Of a stretch of DNA of 64,000 bases, positions 37,480 to 45,823 are shown in pieces. Location: positions 186,001-250,000 of the forward strand of contig NZ_CP014674.1 in the NCBI RefSeq assembly GCF_001787335.1, given 5' to 3'. Origin of the DNA: Kozakia baliensis. Its GTDB lineage: Bacteria; Pseudomonadota; Alphaproteobacteria; Acetobacterales; Acetobacteraceae. The position numbers and the translations under genes are program-made. Numbering within the stretch: the stretch's first letter is position 1; each line of letters begins with the position of its first letter. Below the pieces are notes generated by a model. It had not been told where the DNA came from, made no database searches, and was given only the letters and a program-made list of their open reading frames with translations.

Positions 37480-37513
37480 ACGGTCTCGCGCCAGTAGGTG
37501 CGGGGCCGTTTTT
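37480..37513 (+). terminator. Rho-independent terminator of the nuo operon
   Basis: A ten-pair stem (ACGGTCTCGC with GCGGGGCCGT, two G-U pairs), a ten-base loop and a run of five T (the last base of the stem plus four) follow nuoN by about 30 bases. Confidence 0.7.
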
Positions 37514-37559
37514 CGTTTCAAGCCTTGTGCTTGGCTGAAAGGGGCGAACCGGATGGTTT

Positions 37560-37922
37560 TTAGAAAACGCTGACCGTCATGATGCGCACATTATGCGCGG
37601 AGGCGCGCGCGATGACATCCGCCCGCGCCATGGCGGCGCGAGAAGCGTTTGGGAAACTGTGACAGTAGTTCGATTCCAAAGGAAGATGCTGCCCGAAGCG
37701 CGCATTGACGGTTCGGGCGAAGCGACCGCTATAGGTGTTGATCACGATAAAGGAATGGCTGGCGAGCTGAACCGGGTTGCTGATGAAAAGCCGTGGTTCG
37801 TTCGAGTCCGGAACGCTGCACCATACGGTTTGCAGGCGTGGTTTTTCGGATTGCGCCTCCGCTTTCCCGCTGAGGCAAAGTAAGGCCAATAGGCTGGATC
37901 GTAGGATCGCGGTGGCTTTCAT
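37560..37922 (-). CDS. Small secreted protein of unknown function
   Basis: The 120-residue product starts MKATAILRSSLLALLCLSG and has a predicted signal peptide cleaved near AEAQ-S. The mature part of about 95 residues has two cysteines (TVWCSVPD and NYCHSFPN) that could form a disulfide. No family is recognised. The ATG at 37922 is preferred over a longer frame to 38081 because only it puts the signal peptide at the N-terminus. It converges with the nuo operon across the terminator and is divergent from the Wza-like gene. Confidence 0.6.
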   Translation of the reverse strand: MKATAILRSSLLALLCLSGKAEAQSEKPRLQTVWCSVPDSNEPRLFISNPVQLASHSFIVINTYSGRFARTVNARFGQHLPLESNYCHSFPNASRAAMARADVIARASAHNVRIMTVSVF

Positions 37923-38153
37923 GATCGAACGGTCTCCGTCGGCCTTGGAAAAATTGAAATGAATTATTCTCATAGAGATTCTTAGAGCGCCAGATATAGT
38001 AGCGATTGTAAAACTGAAACGTCTGCCGTTTCGCTTGCGTTGTTGTTTTGCAAGGAAGAATCGTTTTTTAATGAACAGCATCGCTTTTGCGCTGCATGCT
38101 ACATTATAAGATATGCACTTTTCATAACTGAATGAACCAGGAACGATTTTATA

Positions 38154-38741
38154 ATGATGACCGGCACCTTAGAGAAAACCAAGAAAAAGCGTTTTTCATA
38201 CTGCCTCTGGCCGGCCATTATATTGCTAACGGGCTGTTCGCCCGGCTCGGGCCTGCATCGTATGCAATCCTACGATCCGCACGAATATCGCTTGGGCGTC
38301 GATGACGAAGTGCGCGTCATGACCTTCGGTCAGGACCAGTTCACGTCCGATTTCCGGGTCGATAGCGCCGGGAAAATTGCCTTTCCGATTGCGGGCGAAT
38401 TGCAGGCGTCTGGCCTGACGACGGCGGAATTGGCGGAAGAGCTTTCGCAATCGCTACAGAAAGCCCAGATGCTGCGCAGTCCGCATATCGTCGTGGAAGT
38501 GACGGCTTATCGCCTTGTTTCCGTTCTGGGTGAAGTCGCCAAGCCGGGGCAATATCCTTATCAGCCGGGCATGACGATGCTGACGGCCGTTGCTGCTGCG
38601 GGTGGTTTCACGTATCGCGCCGTGGAAAATAAGGCCTATGTCGCGCGGCAGGAAAACGATGAAACCGCGACGGGCTTCTTGCGCCCGCAGGATTACGTCA
38701 AACCTGGCGATGTCATTAAGGTTTATGAGCGGCATTTCTAA
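38154..38741 (+). CDS. Polysaccharide export lipoprotein (Wza/OtnA family), single-gene
   Basis: The 195-residue protein has a basic N-terminus, a hydrophobic stretch and a lipobox (LLTGC near residue 28). A Poly_export domain follows (YRLGVDDEVRVMTFG, VDSAGKIAFPIAGEL) and one SLBB-like domain (VSVLGEVAKPGQYPY). Such proteins form the outer-membrane pore for capsule or exopolysaccharide. It is shorter than Wza (about 380 residues) and resembles the short GumB/ExoF-like forms. No Wzc-type kinase, polymerase or glycosyltransferase lies nearby, so it may serve a locus elsewhere. Confidence 0.88.
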   Translation: MMTGTLEKTKKKRFSYCLWPAIILLTGCSPGSGLHRMQSYDPHEYRLGVDDEVRVMTFGQDQFTSDFRVDSAGKIAFPIAGELQASGLTTAELAEELSQSLQKAQMLRSPHIVVEVTAYRLVSVLGEVAKPGQYPYQPGMTMLTAVAAAGGFTYRAVENKAYVARQENDETATGFLRPQDYVKPGDVIKVYERHF

Positions 38742-38749
38742 GCAAGTTG

Positions 38750-38835
38750 CCTGACGGGAGCCGATCCGTCAGGAACCCCTGTTGTTAGACTTTATCTTCC
38801 GTTCAGAAGGCAACGGTAGGGGGTTCTGGGCTTTT
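38750..38835 (+). other. Two consecutive hairpins, terminator or cis-regulatory RNA
   Basis: First, CCTGACGG pairs with CCGTCAGG around an eight-base loop (38750-38773). Directly after it, GAACCCC (38773-38779) pairs with GGGGTTC (38820-38826), with inner GTTG/CAAC pairing and a small CTTC/GAAG hairpin, then a short T run (38832-38835). It may simply end the Wza-like transcript, or it may be a leader element for cobE. No riboswitch family was recognised. Confidence 0.4.
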
Positions 38836-38945
38836 CAAGAATGGAAGGGTGCGCTATCGCGGCTTGGGCATCGAAAAACAGCGTGCTGTGGGCTGCTTGA
38901 GCTCCTGGTCCGCCATGACGGTAGTGAATCTATGGTGATGAAACT

Positions 38946-39365
38946 ATGATGATGGTTGGGATAGGGTGTCGGGCAGAGACGAATGCGGATGCGGTTATCG
39001 CTCTCGTGCGCGAGGCCGTTGCGCGTTGGGGCATGCCCGATGCCCTTGCCGTTCCCCCTTTTCGTAAGAACCATCCTGGCGTGCGAGCTGCCGCGAAAGC
39101 CTTGTCGCTCCCTGTGCGTGTTGTCGATTTCCTCGCTTTGGCTTCCGCGCAGCCTCGTTGCCTCACCCATTCGGAGCGCACGCGGCGCGCCGTGGGATTC
39201 GGCTCCATCGCGGAAGGCTGTGCCTTGGCGGCGCTCGGGCCGGCCGCGCGTCTTCTTGGCCCACGCTTGGCGGCGGAAGGCGTAACCTGCGCTTTCGCCA
39301 GAACCACGGCGACGGCCAAGGAAAGCTTGACCGCTTATTTTAAAAAGACGGGTCGGTCGCGGTAA
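38946..39365 (+). CDS. cobE: Cobalamin biosynthesis protein CobE / CbiG C-terminal domain
   Basis: The 139-residue product is the small CobE/CbiG-C domain: VGIGCRAETNADAV at the start, VPPFRKNHPGVRAAAKAL in the middle, and FGSIAEGCALAALGP with ARTTATAKESLTAYF at the end. It takes part in precorrin processing during vitamin B12 synthesis. Three in-frame ATG codons (38946, 38949, 38952) can serve as start. No other cob genes are in the window, so the gene is isolated. No B12 riboswitch was found upstream. Confidence 0.85.
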   Translation: MMMVGIGCRAETNADAVIALVREAVARWGMPDALAVPPFRKNHPGVRAAAKALSLPVRVVDFLALASAQPRCLTHSERTRRAVGFGSIAEGCALAALGPAARLLGPRLAAEGVTCAFARTTATAKESLTAYFKKTGRSR

Positions 39366-39502
39366 CGTAAGGCCGGTTAATTACCGAAACATATCTACAA
39401 GATTACGTTACGTTCATAAATAGCGCTGGCTTTTTTCATACGACCTGCCGTTATGTCCTCCACGCCAGACCCGGCGCAAGAAAACGGGTTGGAGAGTAGG
39501 AT

Positions 39503-40438
39503 ATGGATCGTAGAGCTTTCCTCATGGCCACAGGCGCTTTGGGGACTGTGACGTTACTGCCGCGCACGATGCGGGCAGCCTCGAAAAAACCCACCATCGG
39601 CTTGGTGATGAAATCCCTCGCCAATGAGTTCTTCAAGGATATGCAGGAAGGGGCCGTCAAACACGCGCAAGAGCGCGGCGATTTGACGTTGATCCCCGTC
39701 GGCATTCAGTCCGAGACGGATATCGACGGGCAGATTGCCGCCGTCGAAAATCTGGTGACCCGCCATGTGGACGCCATCGTCATCGCTCCCGCCGATAGCC
39801 GCGCGCTTCTGCCGCCCATCATCCGCGCCGCGAAAGCCGGTATCAAGATCGTCAATATCGACGTTGCTTTCGATAAAGCCTCCATGCAGCGTCATAACGT
39901 CGATATTCCCTTCGTTGGGCCGGATAACCGCGAAGGTGCGAAAATGTCCGGTGCGGTTCTCGCCAAGGCGCTGGGCAAGGGCGGCAAAGTCGTTATCATC
40001 GAAGGCAATCCGGGTGCGGAAAATGGCGTGCAGCGTCGTCTGGGCTTCATGGATGCGATCAAGGAAGGCGGCCTGACCCTGCTCGACAGCCGCACCGCGC
40101 ATTGGGAGACGGAGGAGGCCAACACCGTTTTCACCAATATGCTCACGGCCCATCACGACATCCAAGGCGTTATGTCCGCCAATGACGCGATGACGCTCGG
40201 CGTTTCGAAGGCAGTGGATGCTTCCGGGCATAAGGACATCAAGATCGTCAGTTTCGATAACATCCCGGCGCTGCGCCCATTATTGAAAAACGGCAAGGTC
40301 CTGGCGACGATCGATCAGTTCGGTAGCCAATTGGCCGCTGCGGGTATCGACAACGCCATGAAGGAAATTCAGGGCCAAACGCTGACGGGCTGGATCAAAA
40401 CGCCGCTCAAGCTCATCACTCCCGAAAATATGGGCTGA
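39503..40438 (+). CDS. rbsB: Ribose-type ABC transporter periplasmic sugar-binding protein
   Basis: The 311-residue protein starts MDRRAFLMATGALGTV, a twin-arginine-like signal, and has the type-I periplasmic-binding fold of RbsB (AAVENLVTRHVDAIVIAPAD, KAGIKIVNIDVAFDK, SFDNIPALRPLLKNG). It should capture a pentose or related sugar for the ATPase and permease encoded next, 15 and 1574 bases downstream. The Tat-type signal is less usual for RbsB, which is mostly exported by Sec. The exact sugar is not fixed by sequence. Confidence 0.9.
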   Translation: MDRRAFLMATGALGTVTLLPRTMRAASKKPTIGLVMKSLANEFFKDMQEGAVKHAQERGDLTLIPVGIQSETDIDGQIAAVENLVTRHVDAIVIAPADSRALLPPIIRAAKAGIKIVNIDVAFDKASMQRHNVDIPFVGPDNREGAKMSGAVLAKALGKGGKVVIIEGNPGAENGVQRRLGFMDAIKEGGLTLLDSRTAHWETEEANTVFTNMLTAHHDIQGVMSANDAMTLGVSKAVDASGHKDIKIVSFDNIPALRPLLKNGKVLATIDQFGSQLAAAGIDNAMKEIQGQTLTGWIKTPLKLITPENMG

Positions 40439-40453
40439 TCCGAGGGCATCGTC

Positions 40454-42016
40454 ATGAATGCCATGACTCAAGCCCGGCTTCTCCAGAAGCCGGGTCTGCC
40501 TTTGCTGCAACTCGAAGGCATCACCAAGCAATTTCCTGGCGTTCTCGCGCTCGATCATGTCGATCTCGATTTTCGGTGTGGCGAGATGCACGCTCTCGCC
40601 GGAGAGAACGGAGCCGGGAAATCCACGATCATCCGCATCCTGGCCGGTATCTATGCGCCGGATAGCGGGCGCATGCTGTTCAATGGCGCACCGTATGAGC
40701 CGCAAACGCCGCGCGATGCGATTGATGTCGGAATCCGCGTCGTGCATCAGGAGTTCAACCTGCTGCCTGCGCTGAGTATCGGCGAGAATATCCTGTTCGA
40801 ATATCTGCCTCGCCATCGCCTCGGCATGGTGAATCGGAGACGCCTGCGGGAGGAAGCCGCCGCACTGATGGCGCGTGTCGGTTTGCAGTATCTTTCGCCC
40901 GATACGCCAGTTGAACGTTTGGGCGTGGCCGAAATGCAGTTGGTGGAGATCGCCCGCGCGCTTTCCACCAAAGGCCGTATTCTTATTCTCGACGAACCGA
41001 CCGCAACGCTCACCCCACGCGAGGCGGATGTTTTGTTCGAACAGATCGACGTGCTCAAGGCGCTGGGTATGACGATCATCTTCGTTTCCCATCATCTGGA
41101 CGAGATTTTCGCGCATTGCGATCGCGTCAGCGTCCTGCGCAATGGTCGCCACGTCATTACGGAAAATACCGCCGATACGGATGCCGCTACGCTCGTCCGG
41201 CATATGATCGGGCGGCAGCTGGCGGCTCAAGAGCCGGTCGCGCCGATGCAGCCGGGGAGGGAGGCTTTGCGCGTCGAGCATCTGCGCCCACGCGGTAGCG
41301 CCAATCCGGAGGGCGTGGGCTTCACGCTGCATTACGGCGAGATTCTCGGGCTAGGCGGTTTGGTCGGCGCGGGAAGAACGGAAATTCTCCGCGCGATCTT
41401 TGGCGCGGACCCGATCGAAGGTGGCGAGATTTTCCTCGACGGCAAGAAAATCGCCATTCGCTCTCCACGCGATGCGGTGAAGAACGGCATTTGCCTTCTG
41501 ACCGAAAACCGTAAGGAGGAGGGCCTCGTTCTGCCGATGGCCGCGCGCGTGAATGTCACGCTGGCACGGCTGAACAATGTGGCGCGTGGCGGCATTTTGC
41601 ACCGCGAGGCGGAACGTCAGGCCAGCGTGGACATGGCTAAAAGCCTGGCCATCCGTCTCAGCGGGCCGGAACAGCCGGTGGTGCAACTCTCGGGCGGCAA
41701 CCAGCAAAAAGTCGTTCTCGCCAAATGGCTGTTCGGGGGGCAGGCGCGGATTTTGATGCTGGACGAACCCACGCGCGGGATCGATGTCGGCGCGAAGGCC
41801 GAAATCTACGCTTTGCTCGGCGAACTCGCGCGCCAGGGCTGCGCTATCCTCGTCGTCTCCTCCGAAATCCCTGAATTGATGCGCCTCTGCGACCGGATCA
41901 AAGTGCTCTCGCGTGGCGTCATCGCCGGGACGTTGGAGCGCGAGGAATTCAACGAGGAAGCCATTCTCTCCCTGGCCTACAGCCAGTTCATGACCCATGC
42001 GGAAACCTCGCCATGA
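40454..42016 (+). CDS. rbsA: Ribose-type ABC transporter ATP-binding protein (two ATPase domains)
   Basis: The 520-residue protein has two ABC domains. The first has Walker A GENGAGKST and Walker B ILILDEPTATL. The second has the degenerate P-loop LVGAGRTE, signature LSGGNQQKV and Walker B ILMLDEPTRGID. This asymmetry is normal for RbsA/XylG/MglA. GAGGG precedes the ATG, and the stop overlaps the permease gene in ATGA. It powers uptake with the neighbouring rbsB and rbsC products. Confidence 0.93.
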   Translation: MNAMTQARLLQKPGLPLLQLEGITKQFPGVLALDHVDLDFRCGEMHALAGENGAGKSTIIRILAGIYAPDSGRMLFNGAPYEPQTPRDAIDVGIRVVHQEFNLLPALSIGENILFEYLPRHRLGMVNRRRLREEAAALMARVGLQYLSPDTPVERLGVAEMQLVEIARALSTKGRILILDEPTATLTPREADVLFEQIDVLKALGMTIIFVSHHLDEIFAHCDRVSVLRNGRHVITENTADTDAATLVRHMIGRQLAAQEPVAPMQPGREALRVEHLRPRGSANPEGVGFTLHYGEILGLGGLVGAGRTEILRAIFGADPIEGGEIFLDGKKIAIRSPRDAVKNGICLLTENRKEEGLVLPMAARVNVTLARLNNVARGGILHREAERQASVDMAKSLAIRLSGPEQPVVQLSGGNQQKVVLAKWLFGGQARILMLDEPTRGIDVGAKAEIYALLGELARQGCAILVVSSEIPELMRLCDRIKVLSRGVIAGTLEREEFNEEAILSLAYSQFMTHAETSP

Positions 42017-43050
42017 CGGATATTCCTTTCTCCTCCGCGCCTCCATTGCCCACACCGCATCGGCAAAGGCCCCAGCCGCGCCAAGTAGTGACGGCCATCC
42101 TGCGCGAAGCCGGCATCGGCCTGGCTTTGTTGGTGATGATCGCGTTTTTCGCAGCACTCGCGCCGGATTTTCTTTCCTCGCAAAATGTCTCGAACATCCT
42201 CACGCAGGTAACGATCAACCTGATTTTGGCGACCGGCATGACCTTCGCCATCCTCATCGGCGGGATCGACCTTTCCGTCGGGGCGGTCATGGCGTTGTGC
42301 GCGGTCGTGGCTGGAACGGTAATAACCGCCGCGTCGCTTTCTCCTGGCCTCGCGATCGTGCTTGCCATTTTCGCGGCTCTGGGCACGGGCGTTGTTTGCG
42401 GCGCGCTCAATGGCTTTATCTCCGCGTTTTGGGGTGTGCCTTCCTTCATCGTCACGCTCGGTATGCTCAACATTGCCCGTGGCGGCGCGCTGGAAGTGAC
42501 GAACGCCCGTACGATCTACGACTTTCCCGATAGCTTCAACGCGTTCGGCACCGCTGAAGTCGCGCATATTCCGTTGATGTTCATATTGGCGCTGTGCCTG
42601 CTCGGCATCGGTTGGTTCGTGCTCACCCGTACCGTGTTCGGGCGCATGATTTACGCCATCGGCAATAACGAGGAAGCTGTGCGTCTTTCTGGTCATCGCC
42701 CGTTCGTCATCAAGGTGCTGGCCTTCACGGTTACAGGCTTGATGGTCGGTATCGGCGCTGTCGTCTATATGGCGCGGCTCACCATCGCCAACCCGATCTT
42801 AGGCAATGGATTCGAACTTAACGCCATCGCCGCCGTCATTATCGGCGGCACCAGCCTTTCCGGTGGCCGTGGTTCGTTGGTGGGCACGCTTTTAGGGGCG
42901 ATCGTTATCGGCGTTCTCGCCAACGGTCTGATTCTTATGGGGGTGACGGATTTCATTCGCCAGATCATCACCGGTATCGTCATTATCGCCGCCGTGATCC
43001 TGGACGCCTACCGCGCCAAGTTGGCATTGCGTCCCGCCAAAGCAGTCTGA
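42013..43050 (+). CDS. rbsC: Ribose-type ABC transporter permease
   Basis: The 345-residue inner-membrane protein has eight to ten helices and the sugar-permease signatures ILIGGIDLSVGAVMALC and FIVTLGMLNIARGGAL, with VIIGGTSLSGGRGSLVGTL toward the C-terminus. It is coupled to rbsA. A hairpin that serves the convergent sugar-binding protein gene lies 10 to 47 bases after its stop. Confidence 0.93.
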   Translation: MTDIPFSSAPPLPTPHRQRPQPRQVVTAILREAGIGLALLVMIAFFAALAPDFLSSQNVSNILTQVTINLILATGMTFAILIGGIDLSVGAVMALCAVVAGTVITAASLSPGLAIVLAIFAALGTGVVCGALNGFISAFWGVPSFIVTLGMLNIARGGALEVTNARTIYDFPDSFNAFGTAEVAHIPLMFILALCLLGIGWFVLTRTVFGRMIYAIGNNEEAVRLSGHRPFVIKVLAFTVTGLMVGIGAVVYMARLTIANPILGNGFELNAIAAVIIGGTSLSGGRGSLVGTLLGAIVIGVLANGLILMGVTDFIRQIITGIVIIAAVILDAYRAKLALRPAKAV

Positions 43051-43059
43051 AGCGCATAC

Positions 43060-43097
43060 AAAAAAAGCGGCATGCAGGTTCATCCAGCATGCCGCTT
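43060..43097 (-). terminator. Hairpin terminator of the 43117-44064 gene
   Basis: A perfect 11-pair stem (AAGCGGCATGC with GCATGCCGCTT), an 11-base loop and, read on the minus strand, a run of seven T just after the stem. It may also slow transcription from rbsC. Confidence 0.75.
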
Positions 43098-43116
43098 GTA
43101 AAAGTAAGGCGCGCTT

Positions 43117-44064
43117 TTACCAGCCTTTATATTGCGCCACGTTATCCTGAGTGACGAGTTGTGGGGCAATGAGATTGACTGTTTTGGCGGGTTTCTTGCC
43201 GTTCATCAGTCCCCAGCCGATATCGACGGCCATGCTGCCTTCAAGCGACGGATCCTGCGATGCGGTCGCCTTGATCAGTCCGCCCGATTTGATGATGTTT
43301 ACGGCATCCGGCGAACCGTCCACCGATGAAATAATGATGTTGGTGCGGTGAAGCTGTTGTGCCGCCAAGGTCGCGCCGATGGCCTGCGGATCGTCCACAG
43401 TGAAAACGCCCTTGAAATCGGGGAAGCGCGTCAGATGTCCCATCATGACGTCCATGCCGCCGTCTCGGCTGACTTTGCCGTTCTGATCGTCGGAAAGGAC
43501 TTTGATGTCAGGATGCTTGGCCAATGATTCACGGCATCCGTTCATGCGCTCGATGATGGAGGAAACCTGAGGCGCGTTCTGGATGACGATATTGCCGCTG
43601 CCAACTTTCTCAGCCAGATAAGCGCATGCCAGACGTCCGGCTTGCATATTGTCGGTCTGCACCGCCGCATCGGCGTTCAGTGCGGAAACGTCTATCGCGA
43701 TGACGACGATTCCAGCTGCACGGGCACGGTTGACGGCGGAGCCGATCGCCTGAGGATCGGCTGCTGCGAGTAGGATGATATTCGCGCCGGAGGAAATGAA
43801 ACTGTCGATCTGCGAAGATTGCTTGCCCAGATCGTATTCGGAAGAGACCGATAGAATTTTGACCTGAGGATTGATCTTTTGTGCCTGTTTCGTTGCGCCG
43901 TTCACCAGCGAGACGAAGTAAGGGTTACCGAGGGAGCCGACGGAGATACCGACGGTCTCCAATTTTTTGTTTTGTGCCGAGGCTGTGCCGACGGAAGACA
44001 GAACGCTACAAGCCAGCGCCGCCATAAGAAATTTATTTTTCGAGTTTTTGAAATTCCAAGACAT
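43117..44064 (-). CDS. Second sugar-binding protein, RbsB family
   Basis: The 315-residue protein has a Sec-type signal peptide ending in TASAQ near residue 31 and the type-I binding-protein fold (VGISVGSLGNPYFVSLVNG, SSEYDLGKQSSQIDSFI, ADPQAIGSAVNRARAAGIV). It faces rbsABC tail to tail and has no ATPase or permease of its own. It probably feeds the same transporter with another sugar, or acts as a sensor. It differs from the first binding protein in its signal type and motifs, so it is not a recent duplicate. Confidence 0.85.
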   Translation of the reverse strand: MSWNFKNSKNKFLMAALACSVLSSVGTASAQNKKLETVGISVGSLGNPYFVSLVNGATKQAQKINPQVKILSVSSEYDLGKQSSQIDSFISSGANIILLAAADPQAIGSAVNRARAAGIVVIAIDVSALNADAAVQTDNMQAGRLACAYLAEKVGSGNIVIQNAPQVSSIIERMNGCRESLAKHPDIKVLSDDQNGKVSRDGGMDVMMGHLTRFPDFKGVFTVDDPQAIGATLAAQQLHRTNIIISSVDGSPDAVNIIKSGGLIKATASQDPSLEGSMAVDIGWGLMNGKKPAKTVNLIAPQLVTQDNVAQYKGW

Positions 44065-44230
44065 CAGGAAATATCCTTCAACGCCGGTTTATCCGGTTGT
44101 GGATTTTTGTCTCCAGCGTCTCTTATTCGGCTTCATTCATTACGGAAAGTCAATCTGCGCCCTTCGCACTTTTTAGTTATGAAATTTACTGTCAATGACG
44201 ATCTATTATTTCGAATAATTGAAAATAGAC

Positions 44231-44267
44231 AAAAAAGGCATTCCCCGATTATAAAAACATCGGGGAA
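44231..44267 (-). terminator. Rho-independent terminator of deoC
   Basis: A nine-pair perfect stem (TTCCCCGAT with ATCGGGGAA) around a nine-base loop, followed on the minus strand by TGCC and a run of six T, just downstream of the deoC stop. Confidence 0.8.
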
Positions 44268-44276
44268 CACAGGAGA

Positions 44277-44963
44277 TCAGTAAGCGGAATTACTGCTGGT
44301 ATTTTGCACGATATGAACGCCCGAACTGGTGCCGAGGCGGTTGGCCCCCGCCGCGATCATGGCCTCGGCGGCCTGCTGGTCCCGCACGCCGCCGGAGGCT
44401 TTAACGCCGATTTTCTCTCCCACGATACGGCGCATCAGGCGAACATCTTCAATTGTAGCTCCACCTTTGGCAAAGCCGGTGGAAGTTTTTACGAAGGCGA
44501 CGTTCAAATCCCGACAGATTTCGCAGATGATGGTCTTTTCCTCATCCGTCAAAAGCGCCGTTTCCAAAATGACTTTCAGAGGCGCCTTCCCGCAGGCGGC
44601 GAGAACCTGCGCGATGTCATCTTTGACAGCGTCCAGATCGCCGTCTTTCAGCCAGCCGATATTGATGACCATATCGATTTCCTCCGCCCCAGCGGCGACG
44701 GCGCAGGCGGCCTCGTAAGCCTTCGCTTTGGGGAGCATCGCACCTAAAGGAAAACCCACCACGGCGCAGACTTTGACGTCCGATCCCGTCAAATGCTCGG
44801 CCACGAACGGCACATGGCAAGAATTAACGCAGACGGAATAAAAACCGAAGTGGCGTGCTTCTTCACAAACGCGCGCAATCTGTTCTTGCCGGGCATCGGG
44901 CGCAAGTAAAGTATGGTCGATGTAAGAGGCGTAGTTTACGGTTTTGACGAGTGTTTCGCTCAT
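44277..44963 (-). CDS. deoC: Deoxyribose-phosphate aldolase
   Basis: The 228-residue enzyme cleaves 2-deoxyribose-5-phosphate to glyceraldehyde-3-phosphate and acetaldehyde. The Schiff-base lysine is Lys159 in [13 protein letters not shown], the helper residues are Asp97 (EEIDMVIN) and Lys188 (VKASGG). ATG 44963 is chosen; an in-frame GTG at 44975 would add four residues. It is divergent from deoR with 88 bases between, a usual arrangement for a repressor and its target. Confidence 0.95.
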   Translation of the reverse strand: MSETLVKTVNYASYIDHTLLAPDARQEQIARVCEEARHFGFYSVCVNSCHVPFVAEHLTGSDVKVCAVVGFPLGAMLPKAKAYEAACAVAAGAEEIDMVINIGWLKDGDLDAVKDDIAQVLAACGKAPLKVILETALLTDEEKTIICEICRDLNVAFVKTSTGFAKGGATIEDVRLMRRIVGEKIGVKASGGVRDQQAAEAMIAAGANRLGTSSGVHIVQNTSSNSAY

Positions 44964-45051
44964 AATAAAACTCACAGGATAGAGTAGTGAAAACGATTGG
45001 CTGGTTTGGTTTTGTATTCTTGGGTTGATTGGTTAGGTTCAGAAGAAAATA

Positions 45052-45810
45052 ATGTCAGAAAGTAACAAGAATAATAGGATCAACAATATCCGCCATATTC
45101 TCCTGGAGAATAGTTCAATACATTTGCGCGATGCTGCAAAAGCATTAAAAGTATCCGAGATGACTTTGCGGCGCGATCTGGCCGGAAGCGAAAATGAAAT
45201 TCAAATTCTTGGCGGTTATATTACCCGCGCACCCGGCGCCTCGGGCTATTACGTTTCTTCCCAATCCCAACAACGCATTGCCGAGAAACGCAGGATCGGA
45301 AAAATCGCTGCGTCCTTCATCGAAAATCACGACACGGTTTTTTTCGATTGCGGCACGACCACACCCTTTGTGGTCGATTTCATCCCCGATCATTTGGAAT
45401 TCACGGCGATCTGCAATTCGCTCAACCTGGTTCTCAGCCTGCAACGTAAACCCAATTGCACCATCATTTTGTGCGGCGGGCGTTTGCATCGCCGGAACCA
45501 AGTATTCGAAAGCCTGGAAGAAATCGGCGTTTTGAACGGGTTGCGCATCGGTAAAGCGTTCGTCTCTGCTGCCGGGATCGATGCGCAATGCGGTGTCACC
45601 TGCTTCAATATGGAGGAGGTTCCGGTCAAGAAGCGTGTTATTGCCCAAGCGCAGCGCCGGTTTCTGCTGGCGGATCACTCCAAATTCGGCATCGTGCGCG
45701 CCGCGCATTTCGCCGATTTGCGGGAGTTCCACTACGTCATCAGCGATGAAGCCTTGCCGGACCATTATCGCACCCTGCTCGAAAAGGAGAATACGGAATT
45801 GCTGATTTGA
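45052..45810 (+). CDS. deoR: DeoR-type transcriptional repressor
   Basis: The 252-residue regulator has an N-terminal winged helix-turn-helix (HLRDAAKALKVSEMTLRRDL, about residues 24-43) and a sugar-phosphate sensing domain with FFDCGTTTPFVVDFI and FLLADHSKFGIVR. The match to E. coli DeoR is close, including LGGYI after the DNA-binding part and GVTCFNMEEVPVK. The expected inducer is deoxyribose-5-phosphate. It is flanked by deoC and the deoX-deoP-deoK genes, its likely targets. It converges with deoX with a 13-base gap. Confidence 0.9.
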   Translation: MSESNKNNRINNIRHILLENSSIHLRDAAKALKVSEMTLRRDLAGSENEIQILGGYITRAPGASGYYVSSQSQQRIAEKRRIGKIAASFIENHDTVFFDCGTTTPFVVDFIPDHLEFTAICNSLNLVLSLQRKPNCTIILCGGRLHRRNQVFESLEEIGVLNGLRIGKAFVSAAGIDAQCGVTCFNMEEVPVKKRVIAQAQRRFLLADHSKFGIVRAAHFADLREFHYVISDEALPDHYRTLLEKENTELLI

Positions 45811-45823
45811 GGAACGATCGCCT

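Noticed and set aside
38742-38945. Possible B12 riboswitch ahead of cobE
   Set aside because: The B12-box sequence was not found; only simple hairpins are present.
44976-45051. DeoR operator in the deoC-deoR gap
   Set aside because: The gap has repeated GGTT steps but no TGTT/AACA palindrome, so no operator could be supported there.
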